DNA from: Candidatus Berkelbacteria bacterium
GTDB lineage: Bacteria; Patescibacteriota; UBA1384; UBA12157; JAENIV01
Assembly: GCA_016844295.1 (NCBI GenBank)
Contig: JAENIV010000061.1
Coordinates: 1-7,275, forward strand
DNA length: 7,275 bases
Reading direction: 5' to 3'
A model generated the notes under the pieces. That model was not told the DNA's origin and ran no database searches. It was given only the letters and a program-made list of their open reading frames with translations. The translations under genes were made by a program, and so were the position numbers. Below, piece after piece: positions 1-6,726 of this stretch (its first letter is position 1; every line of letters starts with the position of its first letter).

Positions 1-766
1 TCAAAGCACCCGTATGAGATGAGGCTGCTTTTGCTCCTCTCAAGGTTAGTCCTCCCTTTAAGATAATTATTGGTTTTTTTAATGTTATTTTTCGACAAAT
101 TTTAAGAAATTCTTTTGGATCGGTAATTTCTTCCAGATAAAGAACAATTATTTTTGTATTACTATCTTCGGCAAAGTTTTCTAAACTATCAATTTCGGTT
201 ATATGAACTTTATTTCCTAAACTCAAAAATCGGCTGATTCCAATTTGATTCTCTTTTGCCCAATCAAAAATTGCCGCGCCAATAGCACCGGACTGTAGAA
301 TTAGGCCTATTTGACCCGGCATCACCTCGGATGCCGCAAAGGTTAAATTTATTTTTAACTTAGTATCAACCATACCCAAACAATTAGGGCCAACTATTTT
401 TGTTTTAGTATTTTTAGTTATTCTAATAATTTCTTCTTGAAGTTTTTTACCATTTTTATCTTTCTCGGCAAATCCGGCAGAAATGATTAAAACGAAAGGA
501 ATATCTTTATGGACACATTGGAGCAGAACTTCCGGAACAACTTCACGTGGAACCATTATTACGGCTATATCTATTCTTTGATGAACATCCAGAACTGACG
601 AAAATGACTTTAAATGTAATATTTCCTTTTCTTTCAAATTTATTGGGTAAATACTACCAGTAAATCCGGCGGTAATTAAATTATTCAGAAGTTGATATCC
701 AAGTTTATCCGGGTTGGACGAAGCCCCAATTACAGCAATAGTTTTTAGATTAAATAAATTTGTCAT
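1..766 (-). CDS. acdA: Acetate-CoA ligase (ADP-forming), alpha/CoA-binding part, C-terminus cut by window edge
   Basis: This cytosolic enzyme of the NDP-forming acyl-CoA synthetase superfamily would convert acetyl-CoA + ADP + Pi to acetate + CoA + ATP. The first 255 residues are visible and the frame stays open to base 1. An N-terminal Rossmann CoA-binding domain starts with IAVIGASSNPDKLGY (residues 10-24), followed by VPREVVPEVL (72-81), SAGFAE (96-101) and VGPNCLGM (125-132). The second, succinyl-CoA-ligase-like domain shows LILQSGAIGAA (155-165), SLGNKV (182-187), YLEEITDP (210-217) and KAASSHTGAL (246-255); His251 matches the phosphorylated histidine of the family. The rest of the second domain and any fused beta (ATP-grasp) part lie outside the window. 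The ATG at 766 has no Shine-Dalgarno site of its own; an in-frame ATG at 790 would add MRKYENAK. It is last in the visible operon. The family is clear; the acyl substrate cannot be read from sequence, so acetate is inferred from the fermentative context. Confidence 0.88.
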   Translation of the reverse strand, partial: MTNLFNLKTIAVIGASSNPDKLGYQLLNNLITAGFTGSIYPINLKEKEILHLKSFSSVLDVHQRIDIAVIMVPREVVPEVLLQCVHKDIPFVLIISAGFAEKDKNGKKLQEEIIRITKNTKTKIVGPNCLGMVDTKLKINLTFAASEVMPGQIGLILQSGAIGAAIFDWAKENQIGISRFLSLGNKVHITEIDSLENFAEDSNTKIIVLYLEEITDPKEFLKICRKITLKKPIIILKGGLTLRGAKAASSHTGAL

Positions 767-798
767 TTTCGCATTTTCGTATTTTCGCATTTTCGCAT
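763..798 (-). CDS. Possible 11-codon leader ORF linking mutase copy 3 to acdA
   Basis: This reads MRKCENTKMRK then TGA. Its ATG (798-796) shares one base with the TAA stop of the preceding mutase (TAATG), and its TGA (765-763) overlaps the acdA ATG (ATGA). An AAGGGA stretch at 813-808 lies 9 bases upstream and could act as a weak Shine-Dalgarno site. The acdA start at 766 has no such site, so translation could pass from the mutase through this mini-ORF to acdA by stop/restart. The peptide is only a translation of an octamer repeat and probably has no function of its own. The reading frame is seen directly; translation and coupling are inferred. It could equally be a chance product of the repeat. 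Confidence 0.3.
   Translation of the reverse strand: MRKCENTKMRK
764..798. repeat. Tandem octamer repeat (CGAAAATG on minus strand), four units plus a partial
   Basis: On the plus strand four 8-base units lie head to tail at 764-771, 772-779, 780-787 and 788-795. Each reads CATTTTCG, except the third, which is TATTTTCG. A further CAT at 796-798 follows. On the minus strand this puts ATG triplets at 798, 790, 774 and 766. It fills the whole gap between mutase copy 3 and acdA. Because 8 is not a multiple of 3, gain or loss of one unit by replication slippage would change which ATG is in frame with acdA. Confidence 0.9.
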
Positions 799-2372
799 TA
801 TTCTAAATCCCTTAGGAGTGAATGCCCGGTCATTACTTCGGGTTTAGGTAAGCCCATCAATTCTAAAATAGTTGGCGCTATATCTGCCAAAGTATTTTTT
901 GCTGTTACTATTTTTGACAAAGTCGAATAGGGAATACTTAAAGCGCCTTGAATAAGATTTTTTCTACGATCTTTTGTAATTAATATAAATGGTACCGGAT
1001 TTAATGTATGAATAGTTTTTGTTTGTCTTACTTGTCGATTAATCGACATTTGTTCAATATTACCGTGGTCTGCGGTAATGATCGTCGCTCCACCTGCTGA
1101 TAAATTAGCGTCAACAATCTTTTTTACAAATTCATCGAGAGCAAGAACAGCCTTACCGGCGGCTCTGATATTATTTGTGTGCGCAACCGAATCAGCGTTG
1201 GGGAAATTACATACGATTAGATCATAAGCATTTGATTTTATCCCACTAATAACCTGTTGTGTAATTTGATCGCCTGCGAGCCGTGGATTTTGGTCAAAAG
1301 ACTTCACCTTCGGAGTTTCTAGAATGACTCTCTGTTCACCGCCCAAGGGTTCTTTTCTACCGCCGTTGAAAAAATACGTCAGATGGTGTTTTTTAATTGA
1401 TTCAGTAACACGTAAATTTGTTTTCATGTATTTAGCTAAAACGCTTGGCAACAGATCTGATATTGTCGCTCTGTCAAATACAACCGGATTGTTAAAACTC
1501 TGTGAGTATTTTGTCATTGACACAAAAAGCATTCCTGCGGGTAAATTCACTCGGCTAGTTTGACCATTAAAAATTCTTGCGAGACTTCTAACGGCTTGTG
1601 ATCTATAGTTGGAAAATAAAACCACATCAAATGCTTTGATCATTTGGTAACCGTCTTTGATGTGGATTAATGTCGGGAGTATCTCGTCGTCCGTCAGACC
1701 TTTTTCATAATATCTATTAATTGCATCCGTGACTGAATCAGATTTTTCTCCCTTTCCCTCGAATATCATATTGTAAAATGGCAATAAATTTTTAGGGTTA
1801 TTTTTTATCATAGACCAATTACGTCCGGTAATTGATGAAAATTTTCCAATACCAGTTTCATCAAATTTTCGCTGGATTTTTTGAATAAATTTGTTTGCCT
1901 CTCTTGGCTCGGTATCGATCCCATCAGTAATACAATCTACATAAATCCGGGAAAAATTTTGTCTATAAGCCATTTCTATTAACGCCAAAATGTGATCAAC
2001 ATGGCCATGCAGGCCGACGTCTGAGATTAGTCCGACAAAATGAATATTGGAGTTATTGTCTCGAGCATAATTAAAACAATCGATTAATACCCGATTTTTA
2101 TAAAAAGAGTTATCTTTGATAGAACGATTAATCACGTCCATATCCTGAGGAATTATTCTACCCGCAGAAATAGACGTATGAGCGTATCGAGAATCGCTAA
2201 TTGTAGAATATTGAGCACGTTCCTGATCATATGACTTGAGAACTTTATGAGGATATTCTCTCCAATAGCCTGAAATATTGGGAGGATTATACATAGCAAT
2301 AGCATTTCCCGCCCAAGAGGGCGACAAACCCCATCCGTCTATAATAATTAGAACAATCGGCTTGTATGTAAT
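798..2372 (-). CDS. Divergent GpmI-family paralog (mutase copy 3), metal site kept, substrate arginines lost, probable ATT start
   Basis: This full-length alkaline-phosphatase-superfamily protein has the domain order of cofactor-independent phosphoglycerate mutase. With ATT at 2372 as start it has 524 residues (copy 1 has 525) and the first metal ligand falls at Asp12, as in the family. A TAG lies in frame at 2384-2382 with no ATG, GTG or TTG before the TTG at 2327, which would remove IIIDGWG and its ligand. Kept: Asp12, Ser61, Asp394, His398 (NADSVAH), Asp435, His436 (TADHGN), His455, plus His122, Arg184 and Lys327. Lost: the GNSEVGHLN motif around the serine reads SDSRYAHTS; DGRDT reads DGIDT; MDRDNRW reads MIKNNPK; FRxDR reads YRSQA. 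The phosphatase-type metal core is therefore intact while the phosphoglycerate pocket is not. Shared segments such as NNSNIH, FSR and GEKS place it closer to copy 2 than to copy 1. A normal mutase role is unlikely; an altered phosphotransferase or phosphatase, a regulatory pseudoenzyme, or slow decay are possible. Confidence 0.85.
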   Translation of the reverse strand: MTYKPIVLIIIDGWGLSPSWAGNAIAMYNPPNISGYWREYPHKVLKSYDQERAQYSTISDSRYAHTSISAGRIIPQDMDVINRSIKDNSFYKNRVLIDCFNYARDNNSNIHFVGLISDVGLHGHVDHILALIEMAYRQNFSRIYVDCITDGIDTEPREANKFIQKIQRKFDETGIGKFSSITGRNWSMIKNNPKNLLPFYNMIFEGKGEKSDSVTDAINRYYEKGLTDDEILPTLIHIKDGYQMIKAFDVVLFSNYRSQAVRSLARIFNGQTSRVNLPAGMLFVSMTKYSQSFNNPVVFDRATISDLLPSVLAKYMKTNLRVTESIKKHHLTYFFNGGRKEPLGGEQRVILETPKVKSFDQNPRLAGDQITQQVISGIKSNAYDLIVCNFPNADSVAHTNNIRAAGKAVLALDEFVKKIVDANLSAGGATIITADHGNIEQMSINRQVRQTKTIHTLNPVPFILITKDRRKNLIQGALSIPYSTLSKIVTAKNTLADIAPTILELMGLPKPEVMTGHSLLRDLE

Positions 2373-2375
2373 TTG

Positions 2376-2383
2376 CCCCTCCT
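2376..2383 (-). promoter_or_regulatory. Shine-Dalgarno site AGGAGGGG deciding the ATT start of mutase copy 3
   Basis: On the minus strand AGGAGG (2383-2378) lies 5 bases before ATT at 2372, and 8 bases after the copy 2 stop codon (TAA, 2394-2392). This is one of the strongest ribosome sites in the window. No ATG, GTG or TTG in the right frame lies downstream at usable distance, so it supports initiation at ATT, a rare but known start codon (infC of E. coli). Alternatively an original ATG mutated to ATT. Confidence 0.7.
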
Positions 2384-2391
2384 AAATTCAA

Positions 2392-3898
2392 TTACTCTAT
2401 AAGACTTTTCCCGGTCATTTCTTGCGGAATTTCCATGCCCATAATTTTTAAGATTGTTGGTGAAACACAGGCTAAAATATTATCAATCCCATAATCCTTT
2501 AAAGGATTTTGTAATTGAGAATTCTCAGAAATTAAGACAAATGGTACGGGAGAAATAGTATGCTCTGTATGCGGCTCTCCAGTATTAGGATTTATCATTT
2601 GTTCAGCGTTGCCATGGTCAGCCGTAATTAAACAGACTATATTTTTTGCCATTGCTTGTTTGACAACTTTACCAAGACAAATATCAACCCATATCTGGAT
2701 TGGCAAAATTTGCTACCATAAAACTATAATTACCCAAGTTTTTATTTATTTCTTCGGTAACTTGTGATGCGCTCATTTCTGGTTTTAGGTCATATGTCGG
2801 AACTTTTGGCGAAGAAATAAGTTTTCTATCTTCTAACATAAACGGCTTTTCCTGACCGCCATTAAAGAAATATGTTATATGAGCATATTTTTCTGTCTCC
2901 GCAATATGGAATTGTTTTAAATTATTTTCTGATAATACTTTTGCAATCGCTCTTATATTATTACCGGGTTTAAAGATCACTTTTACTGGTAAGCGCTCCT
3001 CATATTCTTCATGAAAAGCAAAAGTTGAAAAATAAATATCTTTTAAAACTTTGCGCCTGTTGAATCCTCTAAAATTTTGCTGGACAAATGCCCATGTTAA
3101 TTCTCGTGTTCTGTCAGCTCTAAAATTGTAAAAAATTATACTATCATTATCATTAATTGGGACAAAGTCATTTTGAGGCTGAGAAATTACTGTCGGAATA
3201 ATAAATTCATCGTAACGCCCCTGACGATATGACTCGGAAATGGCTTTTGCAGCAGATTCCGATTTTTCCCCAATACCACTGGTTAAAAGATCGTAACACT
3301 TTGAAACCCTTTCCCAACGATTATCACGATCCATAGCATAATACCGTCCTGATATAGACTCAATTTTACCAGAACCTAGTTGTCTTCCTTTTTCTTCTAA
3401 TCTAGAGAGATATGACAGAGCCTTCATCGAATCTGTATCGCGACCGTCTGTAAAAATATGAATAAAAACCCGGCTAAAATCTTCCTGCTTAATTAAATCT
3501 AACAGGGCGAATAGGTGGTCTATATGAGAATGGACACCACCGTCGGATAAAAGCCCAATAATGTGAATATTGGAATTTTTATTTTTAGCATTTTCAACGG
3601 CACCAATTAACACTTCGTTTTTAAAAAAACTTTTATCTTCAATTATTTTTGTTATACCCGGTAAATTTTGTCTCACGATTTGGCCTGAACCTAAATTTAA
3701 ATGACCGACTTCGGAATTACCTGGCTCATGTCTGGGTAGTCCGACAGCCTCCTCTGCGGCTTTTAAAATAGTATGTGGGTATTTTCTCCAAAAATCATCC
3801 ATGTTCGGGGTTTTTGCCATTTCAACAGCATTGCCGCCCCATGCAGGGGCCTCACCCCAACCGTCCAAAATAATTAATAATACTTTTTGTTTTTCCAT
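2392..3898 (-). pseudogene. Phosphoglycerate mutase GpmI (copy 2), broken by an internal deletion and frameshift
   Basis: The gene starts at ATG 3898, overlapping the TAA of copy 1 (TAATG), with AAGGAAGG 7 bases upstream; its first residues are MEKQKVLLIILDGWG. The first 404 residues form a normal mutase: GNSEVGHLN with the nucleophilic serine, DGGVHSH, DGRDT, GRYYAMDRDNRWERV, NFRADR, ETEKYAH and NFANPDM. The frame then ends at TGA (2686-2684) right after PDMG. The remainder continues in another frame to the TAA at 2392: VDICLGKVV, ITADHGNAEQM, EHTISPVP and the TGKSLIE end. Against copy 1, about 16 codons between PDM and VDICLGK are missing, including VGHTG whose histidine binds metal. The total length of 1507 bases plus 47 would give a 517-residue protein, the family size, so a 47-base deletion fits. 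Either product would lack a catalytic ligand, so the gene is most likely inactive. An assembly error between similar paralogs is the main alternative. Confidence 0.85.
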
Positions 3899-5475
3899 TA
3901 CAAAACCTTCCTTAAACTTTGACCCGTAATTTCGGGTGGTTGGCTTAAATTTAATAAATCCAAACAAGTGGCTGTAACATCCGCTAAAACTCCCACTGGA
4001 GCAGAAGACGCAATATTTATTTTATAATTTATATCAACAACTTGAGGTTGAGATAAGCGTTTTTCGTTAAAGGCCAAAATTACTGGCACAGGGTTGGTTG
4101 TATGCTCCTTATCGGGTTCATTAGTTTGGGGATTAATCATTTGTTCAGCATTACCATGATCTGCGGTAATTATTAAGTTAGCACCCGCAGATAGAACCTC
4201 ATAAGATAATTTACCCAGACAAGTATCAATTGTCGCGATGGCTTTTTGAGTCGCTGCTAATATTCCCGTGTGGCCAACCATATCCGGGTTGGCAAAATTT
4301 AAGACCGTAAACAGCGGTTTGCGAGTTCTAAAATATTGTAAAAAGCTTTCCGTGACTTCTCTCGCCGACATTTCCGGCTTAAGATCGTAAGTGTCAACCG
4401 GTGGTGACTGTATTAACAATCTTTGCTCCCCAGGAAGTTCCTTTTCAATACCTGCGTTAAAAAAATATGTTACATGCGCAAATTTTTCCGTTTCTGCTAT
4501 ATGTAATTGTGTTAAATTATTTTGAGAAATTATCTGGGCTAAAGGATTTGTCACCTTTTCAGCAAAGAAAGCAACTTTTACATTTGGTGATGGTTCATGT
4601 CCGTAACTGGTAAAAGATATAAAGTAAAACTTATTTAAAAACTTTTTTCTTGGAAACCCTTTAAAATCCCTGTTTATAATGGCATCGGATATCTGTTTTG
4701 CCCTATCTGAACGATAATTAAAAAAGACGATTGAATCATCATTTTTAATCCGGGCCGTACCAGTAATGGCAATCGGTTCGATAAATTCATCAGATTTATT
4801 CGTATTATAGGCTGCCTCAATAGCTTCTTTAGCACTTCCTGCTTGCGGGTAGTTTTCGTTGAGCATACAGTCATATCCCTTTTGGACTCTGTCCCAGTGT
4901 TTATCTCGATCCATAATAAAATATCTGCCCATGACGCTTGCAACTTTGCCCGTACCCAGCTCTGAGCATTTTTGTTCCAAGGCGGCTAAATCGTTTAAGG
5001 CTACTTTAGCGGGAGTGTCTCGACCATCGGTAATTAAATGAATATAAACATTTTTAATATTTAATTTTGCAGCTAATTCCAGTAGGGCAAATAAATGGTT
5101 AATATGTGAATGGACACCCCCCGCAGAAACTAATCCGACCAAATGGAGATTATTTCCAGGTATTTTTGATAATCTCTTGTACGCAAATAAAAGATCCTTG
5201 TTCGCAAAAAAAGTTCCATCTTGAATTGCCTTATCAATACGAGGCAAGTCTTGCATAATTATTCGTCCGGTTCCCATGTTTAAATGTCCAACTTCAGAGT
5301 TTCCCATTTCACCCCAAGAAAGTCCAACTTCTTCACCGGAAGCGCGTAGGGATGCACTAGGAAAAAAAGACATTATTTGATCATAATTCGGAGTTGGAGT
5401 AGTTAAAATGGCATTTCCTTGCTCAACGGGCGAAAGACCCCAGCCGTCTAAAATTACTAATACTAAAGGGTTCAA
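3898..5475 (-). CDS. gpmI: 2,3-bisphosphoglycerate-independent phosphoglycerate mutase (copy 1, intact)
   Basis: This cytosolic glycolytic enzyme interconverts 3- and 2-phosphoglycerate using two metal ions (Mn in characterised bacterial members) and a phosphoserine intermediate. At 525 residues it matches the family. All landmark motifs are present in order: ILDGWG (Asp10, metal), MGNSEVGHLN (nucleophilic Ser), GGVHSH, TDGRDTP, GRYFIMDRDKHW, NYRSDRA, ETEKFAHVTYFFN, NFANPDMVGHTG (Asp and His, metal 1), ITADHGNAEQM (Asp-His, metal 2) and EHTTNPVP (His, metal). The domain split is the usual one, with the phosphotransferase insert after about residue 70 and a return to the phosphatase core near residue 300. 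The start is TTG at 5475, giving a TTGA overlap with the enolase stop and AAAGGAG (5486-5480) 4 bases upstream; no ATG fits as well. Translational coupling with enolase, the next enzyme of the pathway, is likely. It is the only one of the three tandem copies with a complete active site and presumably supplies the cell's mutase activity. Confidence 0.96.
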   Translation of the reverse strand: MNPLVLVILDGWGLSPVEQGNAILTTPTPNYDQIMSFFPSASLRASGEEVGLSWGEMGNSEVGHLNMGTGRIIMQDLPRIDKAIQDGTFFANKDLLFAYKRLSKIPGNNLHLVGLVSAGGVHSHINHLFALLELAAKLNIKNVYIHLITDGRDTPAKVALNDLAALEQKCSELGTGKVASVMGRYFIMDRDKHWDRVQKGYDCMLNENYPQAGSAKEAIEAAYNTNKSDEFIEPIAITGTARIKNDDSIVFFNYRSDRAKQISDAIINRDFKGFPRKKFLNKFYFISFTSYGHEPSPNVKVAFFAEKVTNPLAQIISQNNLTQLHIAETEKFAHVTYFFNAGIEKELPGEQRLLIQSPPVDTYDLKPEMSAREVTESFLQYFRTRKPLFTVLNFANPDMVGHTGILAATQKAIATIDTCLGKLSYEVLSAGANLIITADHGNAEQMINPQTNEPDKEHTTNPVPVILAFNEKRLSQPQVVDINYKINIASSAPVGVLADVTATCLDLLNLSQPPEITGQSLRKVL

Positions 5476-6671
5476 AGTTCTCCTTTAATTTCTTCCAATC
5501 GATTATATTTTAGCAAACGCTCCTTCGGAATTGGAGCACCGGATTTAATAAATTCTGCGGCCACGCCAACCGCCAGATCAGCAATAAAAGTATCTGTTGT
5601 TTCTCCGGATCTATGAGACACTACGCATTTATAATTGGCTTTTTTAGCCAGGGAGACAACCTCAAGGGCTTCACTGAGCGTACCAGCCTGATTCACTTTA
5701 ATAATAATTCCATTAGCAACAAGATCATTTATACCTTTTTGTAACAGAGTCTTATGTGTTGCGAATAGATCATCGCCAATTATTAAGTAATCACGGTTCG
5801 CCTGGCTTAATTCGATCTTTAATTGTCCAAATTTTTCCCAGTCTCTTTCGCTGAAAGGATCCTCCAAAGAATAAATATTATAATTTCGCCATAAATTAAT
5901 AACATTTTCATTCGTCATTTGACAATTATTACCGGCGATGTCTAACCCTAATCTGATATTTTGATTTAGCATAAGTCCCAAATTTTTAATTGCGGTATCA
6001 ATAATTTCCAAGGCATCTTCGTCATATTGTAACTGGGCTGAAAAAGCCCCTTCAAGTCCTAAGTTATATTTAATTTTTCTCTGTTTAAGAATTTTTTCTA
6101 TCTCATGCCAGATATTTTTGCCCGTCTGCAAGTCTCCGATGACAGAAAATTCTTGAATACACAGGTTATTACCAGCCTCAACATGCTTTCCTTCATCCAC
6201 GCGTGGCGGGCCACCATGTTTTCCGCCACAAATCATTACCATTATGGGTATAGGCAGAGCCGGTTCGATTTCGACCCCCGACACTTTTCTAAAAAGGCGA
6301 TTAAGATACCAGAACAAGGGCATTTTCGCCGAAAGAGCGCCTGCTCGGGCGGTTGCTAAAGACACTCCCAATGTGGCATTAGCCCCGAGTCTTGCCTTAT
6401 TGGGGGTCCCGTCAATTTCTAACATTTTTTGGTCAATGACGTTTTGGAGCAGTACATCTTGACCAATAATTTGAGGCGCGATTATTTCGTTAATATTTTT
6501 ACATGCCAATCCAGGCTCAACTAAAATGTCTTCATGGCCGCCCGTGGAAGTACCGGAAGGAACTGAATCAATTGCTACTAAACCATCGTCTGTTTTGATT
6601 CTAACTTCAACGGTTTCTTTCCCCCGAGAATCAAGAATTTTGCGACCTTCTACCTCCTTGATAACGCTCAT
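5472..6671 (-). CDS. eno: Enolase (phosphopyruvate hydratase), short form
   Basis: Enolase dehydrates 2-phosphoglycerate to phosphoenolpyruvate, using Mg, in the cytosol. The N-terminal domain shows KILDSRGKETVEV and the mobile loop VPSGTSTGGHE (38-47), then DGTPNKARLGANATLGVSLA (88-107). The barrel keeps the catalytic set: Gln173-Glu174 (IQEF), Glu207 (proton donor), metal ligands Asp243 (LDIAG), Glu270 (LEDPF) and Asp300 (GDDLF), the base Lys325 (IKVNQ), SHRSGETTD with Arg354-Ser355, and Lys376 (IKSGAP). It has 399 residues against about 430 usually; the loss lies mainly in the loop after LDIAG, where about 20 residues are absent. Two oddities: the usual GDEGG around the proton donor reads GLEGA, and GGAHADN is replaced by GGKHGGPP plus an extra insert. 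The ATG at 6671 has GGAGGG 4 bases upstream, and the TGA overlaps the start of gpmI. The active site is intact, so I expect a working enzyme. Confidence 0.95.
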   Translation of the reverse strand: MSVIKEVEGRKILDSRGKETVEVRIKTDDGLVAIDSVPSGTSTGGHEDILVEPGLACKNINEIIAPQIIGQDVLLQNVIDQKMLEIDGTPNKARLGANATLGVSLATARAGALSAKMPLFWYLNRLFRKVSGVEIEPALPIPIMVMICGGKHGGPPRVDEGKHVEAGNNLCIQEFSVIGDLQTGKNIWHEIEKILKQRKIKYNLGLEGAFSAQLQYDEDALEIIDTAIKNLGLMLNQNIRLGLDIAGNNCQMTNENVINLWRNYNIYSLEDPFSERDWEKFGQLKIELSQANRDYLIIGDDLFATHKTLLQKGINDLVANGIIIKVNQAGTLSEALEVVSLAKKANYKCVVSHRSGETTDTFIADLAVGVAAEFIKSGAPIPKERLLKYNRLEEIKGEL

Positions 6672-6675
6672 TTAT

Positions 6676-6687
6676 CCCTCCACTCCT
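6676..6687 (-). promoter_or_regulatory. Double Shine-Dalgarno site of enolase
   Basis: On the minus strand AGGAGTGGAGGG (6687-6676) ends 4 bases before the enolase ATG. It holds two purine cores, AGGAG and GGAGGG. The CAGGAGTG part (6688-6681) is repeated exactly at 6747-6740 in the leader and is complementary to ACTCCT at 6783-6778, so local RNA folding could hide or free this site. Confidence 0.7.
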
Positions 6688-6690
6688 GTA

Positions 6691-6717
6691 TTCCGCTCCC
6701 GCGAAAGCGGGAAGGAA
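6691..6717. repeat. Small hairpin with GAAA loop upstream of enolase (REP-like palindrome)
   Basis: On the plus strand TCCCGC (6697-6702), loop GAAA, GCGGGA (6707-6712) form a perfect 6-pair stem. An outer TTCC (6691-6694)/GGAA (6714-6717) pair extends it across a small internal loop. There is no T-run on either strand directly after it, so it does not look like a classical intrinsic terminator. The shape resembles the short palindromic repeats scattered through many bacterial genomes. In the transcript of this operon it would sit just upstream of the enolase ribosome site. Confidence 0.7.
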
Positions 6718-6726
6718 GTTCAGGAA

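Noticed and set aside
1324..1563. Plus-strand open frame of 79 codons
   Set aside because: It lies inside mutase copy 3 on the opposite strand, without recognisable motif or ribosome site.
2392..2706. Separate 104-residue gene carrying the TADHGN motif
   Set aside because: It is the out-of-frame tail of broken copy 2. Its only start is a TTG without a ribosome site, and its first residues (PIQIW) are a frame-shifted reading of the NPDM region.
2684..2706. Programmed ribosomal frameshift joining the two parts of copy 2
   Set aside because: No slippery heptamer is seen, and a shift would still leave out about 16 residues including the metal-binding histidine.
3899..3967. Longer N-terminus for mutase copy 2, starting at 3967
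   Set aside because: These 23 codons lie inside the end of copy 1 in another frame. The ATG at 3898 has a good ribosome site and puts the metal Asp at residue 12 as in the family.
4674..5041. Open frames at 4674-4943 (minus) and 4859-5041 (plus)
   Set aside because: Both lie inside intact mutase copy 1 in other frames.
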